Shown one piece after another: positions 36,176 through 48,442 of a stretch of 64,000 bases of DNA. The stretch's first letter is position 1; each line of letters starts with the position of its first letter. A program made the translations under genes and the position numbers. This stretch comes from Emydura subglobosa. Taxonomy: Eukaryota; Chordata; Testudines; Chelidae. The stretch lies in the NCBI GenBank assembly GCA_007922225.1, contig ML679960.1, positions 5,154,198 through 5,218,197 of the forward strand, read 5' to 3'. The notes under the pieces are model-generated. The model made no database searches, was not told the origin of the DNA, and saw only the letters and a program-made list of their open reading frames with translations.

Positions 36176-38234
36176 TAATTATTTGCTTTCATAGGGAAGG
36201 ATGTTCAGTTGCTAATCTACAATAATCATATCCATATATGAAAATCACCAATTAGGATTATGATGCTTTATGTCCTCTGAGAAAGGAGAGCATATCATTT
36301 TGTTTAGTAGATTGCGTTCTGTTTGTCTGACATATCTGATACGTAGTGCAAAAAGCACATCAGATGTTAACCTATATACCAGAAATTTTACTTTGTCATC
36401 CCAGGGGAAATTCAGCATTTCAGAGAACTTGGTTGCAAAGAGGTTAAGAATTAAGCCTGGTCAGGAAATAATAAAGAATGGACAGCATATATACCAGTTA
36501 GAGGGATTAGATGATAAAGGTGGAAGCACTCATGGGGCACCTAACATATATTTTATTTAAAGGGCAATAATTTGAGAGAGAAATAAAATAAGTGACAAGG
36601 TTAAACACATTTCAACTGAAGCATTTTAGACAGGGATCGTATGTAACTGAATTTTGTTGTATTTACTGCAATCTGCCACATCATTCACTCTAATATAAAG
36701 CTGATATAAACTGTATCACACAGTGAAAGCCATGTTAATGGGTTTTGTAGAGACTGCAGTGCTCAAAGGAATGACTGGAGTTAAGGGCATCAAGACATCT
36801 CACAATGAGGTGGGTGCCTCAGAAGAAGAGAGCAGCCCCCTTATTAATCCACCCATATATATACAGCTTTGGTAAAGCTTTATGCAGTCTACTCATGCTC
36901 TAGGTAATCGAAAAATGTTCCTTTATGTGTTTATAGTCTGCCAGAAAACAAGGGCATTGTGTTGAGCAAGTCCATGATAAAAATGCAAATGCCATGTCAT
37001 GGCAATTTGTACAATATTGTACTGTTATTGCTGCTCTCATCTTTGCTAAAGCTCAAGAGAACAATGCTGAATGAAGCATAGATTCAGAATGTTTCGTTTG
37101 AGGTTCGAATGATTTTTAAATGATACTTTGAAATTTTGCTGCAGAGTCAAAGGTAATACTTGCTACTAAAGACTAATGAGGATGCTAGCAATTCTGCTGC
37201 TATGGTGCCTGACTCTAGTAGTGACAAATGGTAGAAGGGTGTGGTGTACTGTGGTGTACTGCCACGACAAGGCGCTGCATCTTCTTATCATTATATTATT
37301 AAGCTTGGAGGAGGGAGCCTGTGATCTTTCCTCAAGACTGATCTGTGTGATGCTAGAAATGAGCCTGTTAACAAAATACAATCCTTCTAAAAAATGTCAG
37401 GTACATGATGATAAGTTGGACATTGCACCATGGGGGAAGGGGAGCCTGTAGGATGGGAATGTCTTGGTGCTTAGCAGGAGAGATTTCTGTAGTTTTTGTG
37501 GCTTTTGACATACCCACAAAGTCTTATTCCATTTATTATCATTAATACTCCATTAATAAACATTAAGGGCTATGTTATATCATGACCCCATGTGCAGGTA
37601 CAGGTTAGAAAAGGGGTGCTTTTGACTACCCCTTATAGGCACACCAGTACAATTATTGTCCTTACACATTGGGAAGATATGAGGTTGTTTCCACCTGCTG
37701 CCCTGTGGAAACTATCTCCAAGTGGAAAAGAAAAAAGAGACTCAACATGTGTTTAAGGCATTGGATTGAGGCTCAGGAGAGCAGGGTTCAATGATCATTT
37801 CTCCCACAACCTGCCTATGGATTAAATTAATGCAATTAAATTAAATGTATGTAATTTATCTATGCAATTAAAACCCCACTGGCCAGTTTGAGCTGACTCA
37901 GGCTCACGGGGTTGGGTTAAGGGATTGTTTAAATGTAGCTTAGACTTCCAGGCCCAGGATCTAGGATTCTGCAAGATGGGAGTGACTTTGCATAAGTGTC
38001 TATTCTGTATAGATTCTTACTTCACATTTATCACCATTGCATTTGAGCACCTTCCAGTAGTGCATTAAGCAAACTGACAAACATGGGTCAGATGTTATTT
38101 GTTCTCTTATCCTCTCTGAAGGGGGAAAAATGTGAGTTGTGGAGTGTTTTGTTTTGGTCAGGTGTTTTTGTTTTTTTGGGGGGAAAGGAGTTGTTTGATC
38201 ATCATTATTTTTGGTTGCTTTTTTTTTTTAATCC
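36176..38234. other. Non-coding stretch
   Basis: No gene. A perfect 10-bp tandem pair (GTGGTGTACT) is at 37241-37260. A tRNA-like SINE head may lie at about 37750-37795 (GGCATTGGATTGAGGCTCAGGAG then GGGTTCAATGATC) but no core follows. Confidence 0.35.
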
Positions 38235-38440
38235 TGTAATGTCTCTGTGCCTCAGTTCCTCACTGTACAATGAAGATAGACAAAAAAGTGAGAGAAAGGA
38301 AGTAGTATTATTTGGACTGTAAGATGTTTGGGATAGAGACCATCTCTTATTCTGTATATGTACACCTAGCACCATGGACCCAAATCATGTTGGGACCTCT
38401 ATGCCTTGATGTAATAAAACTACTAATAAAAAAATTAAAA
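38235..38440 (+). repeat. SINE core and tail
   Basis: TGTCTCTGTGCCTCAGTTCCTCACTGTACAATGAAGATA is a CORE-SINE core and the tail wording GGGATAGAGACCATCTCTTATTCTGTATATGTACACCTAGCACCATGG...GTTGGGACCTCTATGCC...GTAATAAAACTACTAATAA is the typical sauropsid SINE 3' part that ends in TAATAAA-like repeats. Confidence 0.65.
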
Positions 38441-38994
38441 AGGACCCTGCCATTATGCATCAATTTTGGGGGCTGACTGGGTGGGCAAGGAAGGAGCATG
38501 CTGAATATCCAGCTTCTCTTATGGAGGTGGTGAGGTAGGAAGATGCTGACTCAGAGGAAAGCAATGATGAACAGAGTACCCAGAGTGATTGGAGGAATAT
38601 CAGGAAGCAGTCGGGGCAGAGCAGCCAAGATGACTGGAACCTGGAGAGGGAGAAAAGCCAACTGGATCAAGATAGGCTGTGCTGGAAAAGGGAATAACTC
38701 ACAGAGCAAGAGAAGAAGCACATAGACTGTGAGAAATGCGCAACTTTGAGGAGAACCTATGCCAGAATGAATTGGAACTTGCTTATCCAGAGCACTTGGC
38801 CCCTCACACATGATAGCAGAGCATTAGAAAATGGATCAATATAGTAGTTCAATGGATGAAATTTCCAGTTAAAAATACTCCCCCATAGAAGCTGCAAAAT
38901 ACCACCCCCATACCTTATCGCATAAGATCCCACTTAAATAATTTTTTAACCTCCACACCCTCCACTTTTGAATAAGGAGGCCAAGGAAGGAGCT
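38441..38994. other. Non-coding stretch
   Basis: Nothing recognised. Confidence 0.3.
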
Positions 38995-41420
38995 GTTACT
39001 TACTCTGTGCAGTAACTGAAGTTTTAAATGTGTCCCCCTCTAGGTGCTCCCCTTCAGGTGCACCTGTGCCCCATGCACCTTTGATTGGAGATTTTTCATA
39101 GGAGTGTCCATTTGGCCCATACATGTGCTCAAGCCATTGTGCTGAGGACAGACCGAGCTACGTGTCTGACTGCGTTGTTGATTTTATCAGTAACAAGGAT
39201 GTTTTATTAAGAATGGGCCTAAAGAAGATTGAAGTCATCATTGGTCACCGCCAGCTGTCACTTTTTGTTCATATAGCCTGCCTCCAAGAAAGAGTCCCTG
39301 CATAATGAGTCCAGAAGATCAGACTTGAGGTTAGGAGGAGACATAGCTTGGCCATGGGCTGGCAGCAGCCACACAGTTCTCTGTGATTAACCTGGCTGTA
39401 CCAAATCAGAAATAATCCTGTTATCCTTTTAGATGCCTGGAATAAAGCTGTACAGTGTAGCCATGGATATTTAGTGCTACAGATCTAACCACACTGTGGT
39501 TCTATAATATCTTTCAGTAATGCTACATAAATAGACTGGGACCTTGTAGAATGGGCTAGAAACTTAGAAGAAGGTTGAGTGTTGGCAGCCTCATAACAAG
39601 AGAATATATATCCAGAGAGTGAGTCATATAGTCATGGAGTGGAGATTGTGAATCCTTTGGCTCTGTCTGCAAATGAAACAATCTGTGAGAGACTTCCTAA
39701 ATTGTTTGGTTCTGTCCAGATAGAAGGCTAATGCCCTCCTGACATCCAGGGTATGGAGGGGAGCATCCTCGCTGATCTGGTATATTTTTGGAGAAAAAAT
39801 TGAAAGATGAATAACCTAGTTAATATTGAATTCAGAAGACATTTTAGGTAGAAACTTAGGATGTTGAGCAAGTCAGTGATGTGCTTTATCAGCTCCTGAA
39901 ACTGCTTGGAGCCATCAGCAAGGGAAGGTGGAAGCACTACAGCCTCATCTGGTGACAATGATGATATATTTCTTTGAGGTGTCACTTTCTTGTCCACTCT
40001 GGCTTCTTGCTCCTTGAATGACTTCTCCTGAGGTTGAGACTGTTGAGGAGGAAGTGATGGAGCAAAAGAACATCTTTATCTATACTCCCTAGAGGAGAAA
40101 CTGGGAGTTCAAGAACTGCTAATGATTGGGATCCATGGGTCCCAATATGGTACCCGAGGGGTACCATAAAGTAGAAGAGGGGGCATCATGTAATCATACC
40201 AGTTTGGAAGGGAATAACACCATTATTCCCATAGGAATTTTCTTCTCAGGGTAGGTGACAGGAAAAAGGTCCCTTTGGTGGTAGACAGGAGACCCCTGGA
40301 CACGGATTTGAGAATCAGAGCAGCCATCCTTAACATTATTCAAAGGCAGAGTGAACACGGAAGGTGACGCTAATGGTCTGCATGGTTCGGTAGGTACCAG
40401 AGAAAGGTAAGGTCTCAAGGATCCAGCATGTCTTGGTACTGACAAATGTTTGGTACCCATTAACAAAGGTAACTCTAGCTTATCTGAAACAAACAAGGCT
40501 CTGGTGAGCTAAAATCCTTGCAATACTAGATGTAGTTGTGGATCCTGTACTGTGTCAGTACCAAGGGTGCTGACTGCCTCAGTGGTACCTACATAGAAGA
40601 TGGCATTGGTATTGACTTTGCTGCTTTTTTCTATGGTCCATGCCCAGTACATGACATTAGTATCAAAGATGTTGACAGCTTCTGGTGTACTGATGCAATG
40701 GTCTGGGACACCTGATTGACACAGACTGTGACCTGTAGACACATACTTCCTTGAAGCAGAGAGTTTGGAATATCTGCTAGAATGATAATATTTAGATGGT
40801 ACCAGGGACCATTTCAGTACCAGAGTATGCTTGGTACAGTAGTATCTTGAAGAGCCTGAATTCTTTCATGAGCTCCCAGTATCAGAACAGCTTGGAGTCT
40901 CAACAGTACTCCCTCTGGAACCTGAGGTCTCTGAAGCAATTTATCTCATACCAAGATTTCTTTGAAGAACACTCTTTGGTGGGAAATCTGGAACTCCCCT
41001 TCCTTGGAACCTTGTTGATATTATGTTGTGTTGTTACCACATGAGGATTTTGGTGAGTGAGGTACACAGATTGACAGGGCACTACGTGCACTTAAAGCCA
41101 GTGTTTAGGGTTGTTGTTTTTTTCTGAGCCTGGATCAGAGGCTGGCCTCAGGGCTTGCTCCATGATGAGGAGCCTAAATTTAATCTCCTTCTTTTTCTTT
41201 GATGTGATTTTGAAAGATGTACAGATTTTAGACTTGGTAGTTTTGTGGGTGTCTCCTAAACAGTGGAGACACTGAGGGTGTCAGTCACTAACCAAGATGG
41301 ACTCCTGACAAGAGAGGCAGTGCTTGAAGCCTGGAGAGTCTGGCATATCCTAGCAATGCCAAACCCTGAAGTTCCTGGGGTAGGGGTGGGGAAGGGTTAT
41401 TTAGCAAGAGGGGGATGAAT
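38995..41420 (-). mobile_element. DIRS-like retroelement remnant
   Basis: This block has a terminal-like segment at 38995-39130 (GTAACTGAAGTTTTAAATGTGTCCCCCTCTAGGTGCTCCCCTTCAGGTGC...) that resembles, from memory, a common turtle retroelement terminal repeat, and a minus-strand gag remnant from 41400 down to 39700. An unusually high number of GGTACC/GTACC words (40140-40900) reflects a Thr/Val/Pro-type low-complexity coding stretch. DIRS elements insert with a tyrosine recombinase and carry inverted or split ends; I see no recombinase or RT part here, so this is a gag-side piece. Identity rests on the gag motifs. Confidence 0.5.
39728..41400 (-). pseudogene. DIRS-type gag (LAP2-alpha-like family), broken
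   Basis: Near 41320-41130, minus strand, a cysteine-rich segment reads PGFKHCLSCQESILVSD then HPQCLHCLGDTHK and KICTSFK, with a basic KKKKEIKFRLLIMEQALRP stretch: a C-x2-C / C-x2-C finger followed by a helix, as known in DIRS gag-like proteins. Downstream, near 39930, the reading SSLSPDEAVV matches the start of the region shared by DIRS gag and the LAP2-alpha C-terminal domain. Between them lies the GTACC-rich part. Stops and shifts throughout. Several small frames on both strands (40194-40496, 40509-40742, 39982-40167) are its pieces or shadows. Confidence 0.5.
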
Positions 41421-42164
41421 AAAGGACCATGAACTAAGTAAACAAGCTAAACTAAGCCACGTTAGCACTGGAACTGGAAGGCTAAGCTACAGGCTAAACT
41501 TGAACACAGTAGATGCTCCATCTCAGGCCATAGGGCAATTGATGAGGAACTGAGGATGACTTGCAAATTGCAGCTCTCTGTATATTTTTGATATAGAGAA
41601 TGAAGATGTCTGGAGTACATGTACAGATCAAACAGGCCTGGCTACTGAAAAGCCTTTGTTCAAAGTGCCAGGATAGCACATACACCTGAAACGGAACCTG
41701 GAGTGCAGCAACCATAGGGATACCGCGTGAAGAAGAACCCATTTGGAGTGTGGTCTGCAAGCAGCTCCATTTAATTTGATACTGAGGAAGAGGCAGTCCC
41801 TCTCATGTAGCTAGTTCGAAGGCCCTTATTGGTCAGCAGAATAATGGGGTGTACTGGCCTTTTAAAGTTTATGAGGGAAACCTTCTTGGGCCAGTACATA
41901 CCCTTTGCAGTACACGTGACCACTTATAGGCTGAAGTATGAAGAGCAGAATAGACTATAACTCACTTCTCCCAACAACAGGAACAAGTCTAGCTCACATT
42001 AGTTGCCAGACAATCACTTCCTGAGATTCAGTAAAATCAGGATTGCTGGTAAATGTTGTCCCTCCTGGCAGCGATATTTGTAGTCCTTGGTTCTGGCAAG
42101 GTAAACAGAGAAGGATATATGATCCTCCCCCTTCTCACAGAGCAAAAGAGGCCTAAAATTAGAG
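41421..42164. other. Non-coding stretch next to the DIRS-like block
   Basis: No clear feature. Segment 41800-42000 (AGAATAATGGGGTGTACTGG, GTACACGTGACC) could be the outer end of the DIRS-like element, but I could not match it to 38995-39130. Confidence 0.25.
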
Positions 42165-42258
42165 CTGGCTGACATTTTTCATAATTTTATTTTGGGGAGC
42201 AGTTTTTCATGAAAAAAATCGCTAATCATTCTCTTGATTTTCAACCAGCTTTCAAGGA
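42165..42258. repeat. Short MITE
   Basis: AGAGCTGGCTGACATTTTTC at the left and the complement of the right end AAAGCTGGTTGAAAATCAAG are inverted ends around an AT-rich centre. Same family as the MITE in the CR1 at 8485. Confidence 0.5.
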
Positions 42259-44615
42259 CAGAAGCAGCTTGTGCTGAAGGGTTTCTTCTGAAGACTTTCT
42301 CAGTTTGATTTTTTCTGGGTTTTTTTCTTCACTTGCTTTGGAAGGCTATTTCATACAAAAGAGCTTTGATGGGATCCTGTGAAGTTTTTTTTTCTGTTTT
42401 GGGCAAATAAAGATAATCTGTGTAATTTACAACAACAAGAAAATCCAAACCAAATTACTATCAAGAGTTCTTCCCCCCCACACTTAGAGTCAGTACAAAC
42501 TTAGTTTTTTCTATATCATGTCTTGCACAGATCTTTCAGTAAAGACAGAATTATAGTCTTTGTGGAGAAACTTGATGTTCTGGAAATAAATTTCCCTGCA
42601 GTTAAACTATTGTCTCAATGTTTTTTTCCTACTATTCCTGGTAACCTGGTAAATGTATAAATAAAAGAAAACAAAGAAAAAAGCTAACTTCTTTGTTACT
42701 CTTGATAGATCAGAAAATTTAACAACACATAACTCTATTTCTGCATAGAAATGATAACCCAACACCCCCCCACACACACGCACACACTGTAACTTTGAGT
42801 TTCATATTCTTCCTGCATTGTATCAACATTCTCAATATTTCAGGAAAAGGCTAAAATAATTTCATTCCCCATCCCCCATTCCCATTAGTTTGTATTCAAT
42901 TCAGAAACTACATAACACATTTAGTGGAGCTATATTTAATGCCCAAAGGGAAGGAAAAGGGGTATGTGCGCAGTTAATGAGTGATGATTAATTATGATTA
43001 AGAATGAGTAATAGATCCTGGATCTTTCTGGTATTCTCACATCTCTCCTGCTCTCCCTCCTGATCACTACAACAGATAACGAATGTTGTACACAGATGCA
43101 CTGAAATTCAGATGCCTTTCTGTTTGTAGAATTCTGGCCTGATTTTCAGAGATTCAGAGCACTTCTATCTCTCAGTGACTCCAGTGGGATCTGTGGGTGC
43201 TCAGCCACTGATTTGCAAAGTACAATGCTATTTAATACTGAGCCTCCATCTCCCACCTGTTTCAATTACCAGTCTGTCATATAAATTTCTAACTATTTCT
43301 TTTCAAAACCCTAATCTAAGTTAGACAAGCAACAAATGACAACGTTGAGCTGGCCTTCTGAAAATAGTATAGTCCAAATCCATTACAAGTGAATGCAAGA
43401 AAATTAAATATCAGAAGAGGGGGAAATACAAGTTAAATAGAGATCTATTAAATTATTTGGAAAAATGAGGGGAATAAACATGAAAGAGATTTCTGTGCCC
43501 ACCTGAATTTAACCTGGCAATCTGGTCTATAAAACAGATTGATAAGTACTTTTGTAGTGAATAAATACACCAATACATTTTTTCTAGACAATAATTTAAT
43601 CGAGAGAGAGACATGCATGCAAAGCATATTTATCTTTCAGATTTGAAAAGAACTCCTATACTTGTGTCCTTTCAGAAATGATTCTCACAATCCCCAGTTG
43701 CTGGAATGAGCCCTTGAGACCATGGAAGGCCAGCACAAATGTTCAGAGAATTTAAAAAATTAAAGATTTTTAAAAAAAAGTTTAGTTCTCTCTACATTTT
43801 CTTGTAAAAGTATCCAGAGACAGACAAAGAGAACAAATCTCAGATTTACAATACATTTCTATTGTTTATAACATTTTGGGAGTTCCCTCATCACAATTAA
43901 TATATAATATACTTTAGAAAGTAAAAATAAATTGACAGACCCTTTAACAAATTATTTAGAATTTAATACACGCTTCTGTAACACAGCTGCACTTTACTAC
44001 AATATGTTTTATTTATTTCCTTCATGCTTAGATCTTTGCATTTATAAATAAGAACTAGTTCACCAAGCTGGACACACATTTTCAAGGGACCACAGACCAA
44101 TGGCTTCTGTTACATAGTCTTTTTTATGGGCTTACATAAATTACCTCATTTAGTGTCTCCAAACTTTCAAATGCAGCAGGCAGCCACAGCTATTTGGTTG
44201 AAATGTATCTTGAACCATGCCCCATCAAGTCATCCTTTCCTATGTTCACAAGAAGTCCACCCAACTCATCCGCTTACTTCCAGCTCCATCAATATGTGCT
44301 CTCTCTTATTCGTTGATTCTCTTCTATTCTGTACAGGATCTCCAGTCAACAGATTCCCTACTCACACCCCTCAGATTCCCAATCTGATCTTTGCTTCTAG
44401 TTCTTTCTTTTCTCCCAGATTATTCAGACTCCAAAACATCCTTCGCAACAATACCCACGCCGTCCCATCTAACTGAGCCTCATATGAAGCACCTATCACC
44501 AACAAACTGGTCCTCTGCCCTGTCCCCCCACCTTCACCCAAATGGTCCTCAACTGTCTTTCCTCAGTAAACTCATTTGTCACCAGTTTATCTGCAGGCAT
44601 TTTTACCCCTCTGCC
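42259..44615. other. Non-coding stretch
   Basis: No gene or clear repeat. A short imperfect (CA)n tract at about 42767-42785. The 116-residue frame at 44126-44476 is Ser/Pro/His-rich and has no motif. Confidence 0.35.
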
Positions 44616-46720
44616 ATAAGAACATATAAGAACATAAAAATAGCCATACTGGGTTAGACCACAGGTATATCTAGCCCAGTATCGTGTCTCCCAACAGTGG
44701 CCAATACCAGAAGGAATGAACAGAACAGGTAATCATTAAGTGATCCATCCTGTCGCCCATTCCCAGCTTCTGGCAAACAACAATCCCTGCTTATCCTGGC
44801 TAATAGTCATTGATGGACCTGTCCATTAATTTATCTAATTCTTTTTTTAACCGAGTTATAGGCTTGACCTTCACAACATCCTCTGGCAAGGAGTTCCACA
44901 GGTTGACTGAGTGTTGTGTGAAGAAATACTTCCTTTTATTTGTTTTAAACCTGCTGCCTATTAATTTTATTGGGTGGCCCCTAGTTCTTGTGTTATGAGA
45001 AGGAGTAAATAACACTTCTTTATTTACTTTCTCCACACTAGTCATGATTTTATAGACCTCTATTTTATCCCCCTTTGTCATCTCTTTTCCAAGCTGAAAA
45101 GTTCCAGTCTTAATTAATTTCTGCTCATATGGAATCTTTTCCATACCCCTAATAATTTTTGTTGCCCCTTTTTGTACCTTTTCCAATTCCAATATATCTT
45201 TTTTGTGATGGGGCAACCAGATCCGCACGTAATATTCAAAATGTCAGCGTACCATGGATTTATAAAGAGGCATTATGATATTTTCTGTCTTATTATCTAT
45301 CCCTTTCCTATGATTCCAAACGTCCTGTTAGCTTTTTTGACTGTCTCTGCACATTGAAAGGATGTTTTCAGAGAACAATACATAATGACTCTAAGTTCTC
45401 TTTCTTGAGTGGTAACTCTAATTTAGACACCATCATTTTATATGTGTAGTTGGGATTAGGTTTTCCAATGTGCATTACTTTGCATTTATCAACGCTGAAT
45501 TTCATCTGCCATTTTGTTGCCCAATAACCCAGTTTTGTGAGATCCCTTTGTAACTCTTCACAGTCTGCTTTGGATTTAACTATTTTGAGTAGTTTTATAT
45601 CATCTGCAAATTTTGCCATCTCATTACTTTCCCCTTTTTCCAGACCATTTTGAATATGTCGAACAGTACTGATCCGAGTATAGACCCCTGGGTGACACCA
45701 CTATTTACATCTCTCCATTCTGAAAACTAACCATTTATTCCTACCCTTTGTTTCCTATCTTTTAACCAATTACTGATTCAGGAAAGGACCTTCCCTCTTA
45801 TCCCATGATCACTTACTTTGCTAAAGAGTCTTTTGTGGGGGACCTTGTCAAAGGCTTTCTGAAAATCTAAGGTCACTGTATACACCAGATCACCCTTGTC
45901 CACTTGCTTGTTTACCCCCTCAAAGAATTCTACTAGATTGGTGAGGCATGATTTCCCTTTACAAAAGCCATGTTGATTCTTCTCCAACAAATTGTATTTA
46001 TCTATGTATCTGATAATTCTGTTCTTCACTATTGTTTCAGACAGTTTGCCTTATACTGAAGGCTTACTGGTTTATAATTGCCAGGATTACTTCTGAAGCA
46101 ATTTTAAAAAAATTGGCATCACATTAGCTATCCTCCAGTCATCTGGTAAAGAAGTTGATTTAAATGATAGGTTACATACCACAGTTAGTAGTTCTGCAAT
46201 TTCACATTTGAGTTCCTTCGGAACTCTTTGGTCAATACCATCTGGTCCTGGTGACTTCTTATTATTTTGTTTATCAGTTTATTTCAAAACCTCCTCTAAT
46301 GCCATCTCAATATGGGACAGTTCCACACATGTATCACCTAAAAAGAGTGGCTCATCCTCAGTCATGAAGACTGATGCAAATAATTCATTTTGTTTCTCCG
46401 CAAGAACCTTATCTTCCTTGAGTGCTCCTTTAGCATCTTGATCGTCCAGCGATCCCACTGGTTGTATAGCAGGCTTCCTGCTTCCGATGTACTTAAAACA
46501 ATTTTGCTGTTACTTTTTGAGTCTTTGGCTAGCTTTTCTTCTTTTTTGGCCTTCCTAATTATATTTTTACACTTCATTTGCCAGAGTTTATGTGCCGTTC
46601 TATTTTGCTCAATAGGATATAACCTCCACTTTTTAAAGGATACTTTTTTGCCTCTAACTGCTTCTTTTACTTTGCCCCACAAAGTATAAAGCAAGCATCT
46701 CCCCTCACTTCTCCCCATGA
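44616..46720 (-). mobile_element. CR1 LINE, 5'-truncated, minus strand
   Basis: The plus strand starts with CATAAGAACATATAAGAACATAAAAATAGCCATACTGGGTTAGACC, the complement of the well-known turtle CR1 3' end, and continues with the complete 3' untranslated part, the C-terminal coding region and the reverse transcriptase. The endonuclease and ORF1 are lost by 5' truncation. It is the youngest-looking CR1 in the window: the longest frames stay open and the family wording is well kept. Reverse transcription primed at nicked target DNA is the known mechanism. Confidence 0.85.
44800..46718 (-). pseudogene. CR1 reverse transcriptase remnant
   Basis: Four separate minus-strand frames carry it. 46718-46362: the basic linker before RT (KKVSFKKWRLYP..., KNIIRKAKKEEK). 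46029-45778: the QHGFCKGKSCLTNLVEFF and TVTLDFQKAFDKVPH motifs, with the first catalytic Asp. 45619-45368: MAKFADDIKLL, the catalytic ADD box, then WQMKFSVDKCKVMHIG. 45228-44800: the C-terminal region, [21 protein letters not shown] through [19 protein letters not shown] segment of about 150 bp between the second and third frames is shifted. All key motifs are recognisable but several frameshifts and stops separate them, so no active enzyme. Confidence 0.85.
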
Positions 46721-46889
46721 GTGGGTTCTATTGCTGTATGCAAAAGGGAACAATTCTATGCTAGACAGTTCAGTTTGTGAGGCAGCAAGCAGTCATTAGC
46801 AGCATCACTGCTGAGCAGCTACAGTGGAGAGAGAGAACAACTATGCTGCAGCTGCACACTCCTGGCTCACAGTGTAGCTGGCTTCAGAA

Positions 46890-47613
46890 TGCATGTGTTA
46901 TCAATTGTTAGCTGTGTAGGTGTGTTCTCTCTATGTGCTGTCCCAGCTCAGCACAGACAGCTGGCATACCAGACATTGACTGAACTGCCCAAAAAGACAA
47001 CAGACTTGGTTCTGTAGTGGAGACACTCAGTCAGGTTTATTGTTGACAAAGCATGGTAGTAGCACCTGGAAGACTCTACAGTGCCACTAATATGTGTATG
47101 CCCATGACAATGGACTCAGCTCAGTAAATGATGGCACTTTCCATTCCCGCCTTGGATGGATACACTTCCCCAGGGACTCTTCTTTTATATACTGATACAA
47201 ACTAGTTACATATTGCCACTCTGATTTGACTTGCTACCACCCTTGTACATGTTGGTTCCATCAAAACATCTCTATCCATCATGCTGTTATCCTGACCTTA
47301 TCTTTAGGAGGGGTCAGTATGTCCCCGTTATCTTTAGAGCATGTGTTTATACCATACTTGGTAGCGGGGTGTACCAGTACCCAGCATTTCTTATGAATAT
47401 CAGCATTTTTTGCAATGCCAGCCCTGTTCTTGCCAGGTTCTGTGAACTTGCAAGTAAGAATTTTTTGTAACAGGGCCTGACTTCTGCTCAAGCCTGACTT
47501 TTTCTAACTTTGCTTTATATCAGGAGAGCCTGACTGCTTTAGTTTAGGCCTTAGGACTCATACCAGGCCTTTTATATCAGGCCTCCAGTCTCAGGACCTC
47601 TCTTTCTACTACA
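46890..47613 (-). mobile_element. ERV 3' LTR, minus strand
   Basis: Read on the minus strand, the LTR starts with TGTAGTAGAAAG at 47613. U3 runs to a TATA box (TATATAAAAG at 47183-47192), and a polyadenylation signal AATAAA (complement of TTTATT at 47036-47041) follows in a CAATAAACCTGACTGAG context typical of the R/U5 junction. U5 continues with words such as CAGTTCAGTCAATGTCTGG. The 3' edge (CA) is not fixed; a boundary at about 46890-46915 is plausible. A polypurine tract is just before the start (47614-47628). This is the 3' LTR of an endogenous retrovirus whose genes are not in this window. Confidence 0.7.
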
Positions 47614-47628
47614 TTCCCCCAATTTTGT
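47614..47628 (-). promoter_or_regulatory. ERV polypurine tract
   Basis: On the minus strand ACAAAATTGGGGGAA sits directly before the LTR's TGTAG. This is the standard plus-strand priming site of retroviruses, and sets the LTR start and orientation. Confidence 0.7.
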
Positions 47629-48050
47629 CTTTCTAAGGGAAGGATGTTTTATCCATCATCCTAGAAAAACGTAATGAGTGTGTATAAATGATTACCAATA
47701 ATATATGAATATTCATATATGTATATATGTGTATAAATACTTCAAAATGTATGTTTGTACCCCATAGGCATTCCTTATGTTAGGCAACATCTCATGTAAA
47801 AACACATTAAATAGTACATAAATGTTCAACAAACCTTAACACTATATAAATACAAACATTTAAGTCTCAGATCATTAATAAGCATTTGATCATTCCTTAT
47901 AATGATTATTCATCACTATGGCAGTGTTAATAGATAGTTACATTCCTTTACCAAGCTGGTATTGTAATTTAGCCCTTTAGGTTGGCATATAGCAACACGT
48001 TCCCATCAGGGCAATCACAGTTAAGGCCTATATTACCATCACTATTACAC
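47629..48050. other. AT-rich stretch, likely ERV 3' internal remainder
   Basis: Position implies it is the end of the retroviral interior just ahead of the 3' LTR. Very AT-rich (TATATATG words near 47700), no readable frame, no env motif. It ends at the Harbinger end at 48051. Confidence 0.35.
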
Positions 48051-48442
48051 TAAGGGTTGGTTTACACTAAAAACTTAGATTGACGGAAGCCGCCGTACAT
48101 CTACGTAATAATGTCTGTGTCTAAACTACCAAGTCTCTTCCGCTAACATAACTCGCCTGTTATGTCTCTGAGAGGCGTAGCACTTAATTTGATGTTGATG
48201 GGTCGACAGAGAGGCAGTATAGACGCAGCATTTTTTAAGTTGACTGACTTTCCATCCAGGAGGTGTCCCACAATACTCAGCTGTGATCGCTCTGGTGATC
48301 GTTTTCAATTCCGCTGCACAGCAGCCAGGTACACAGGAAACAGCCCCTCCTCCATTAAAGCCCCGGGAACTTTTGAATTCCTGTTTCCTGTTTGATTAGC
48401 ACGGAAGCTCAATGCCCCAAATGCACTCCAGCCTGAAATACA

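Noticed and set aside
44126..44476. 116-residue Ser/Pro/His-rich frame
   Set aside because: Low complexity from a CT-rich area; no motif.
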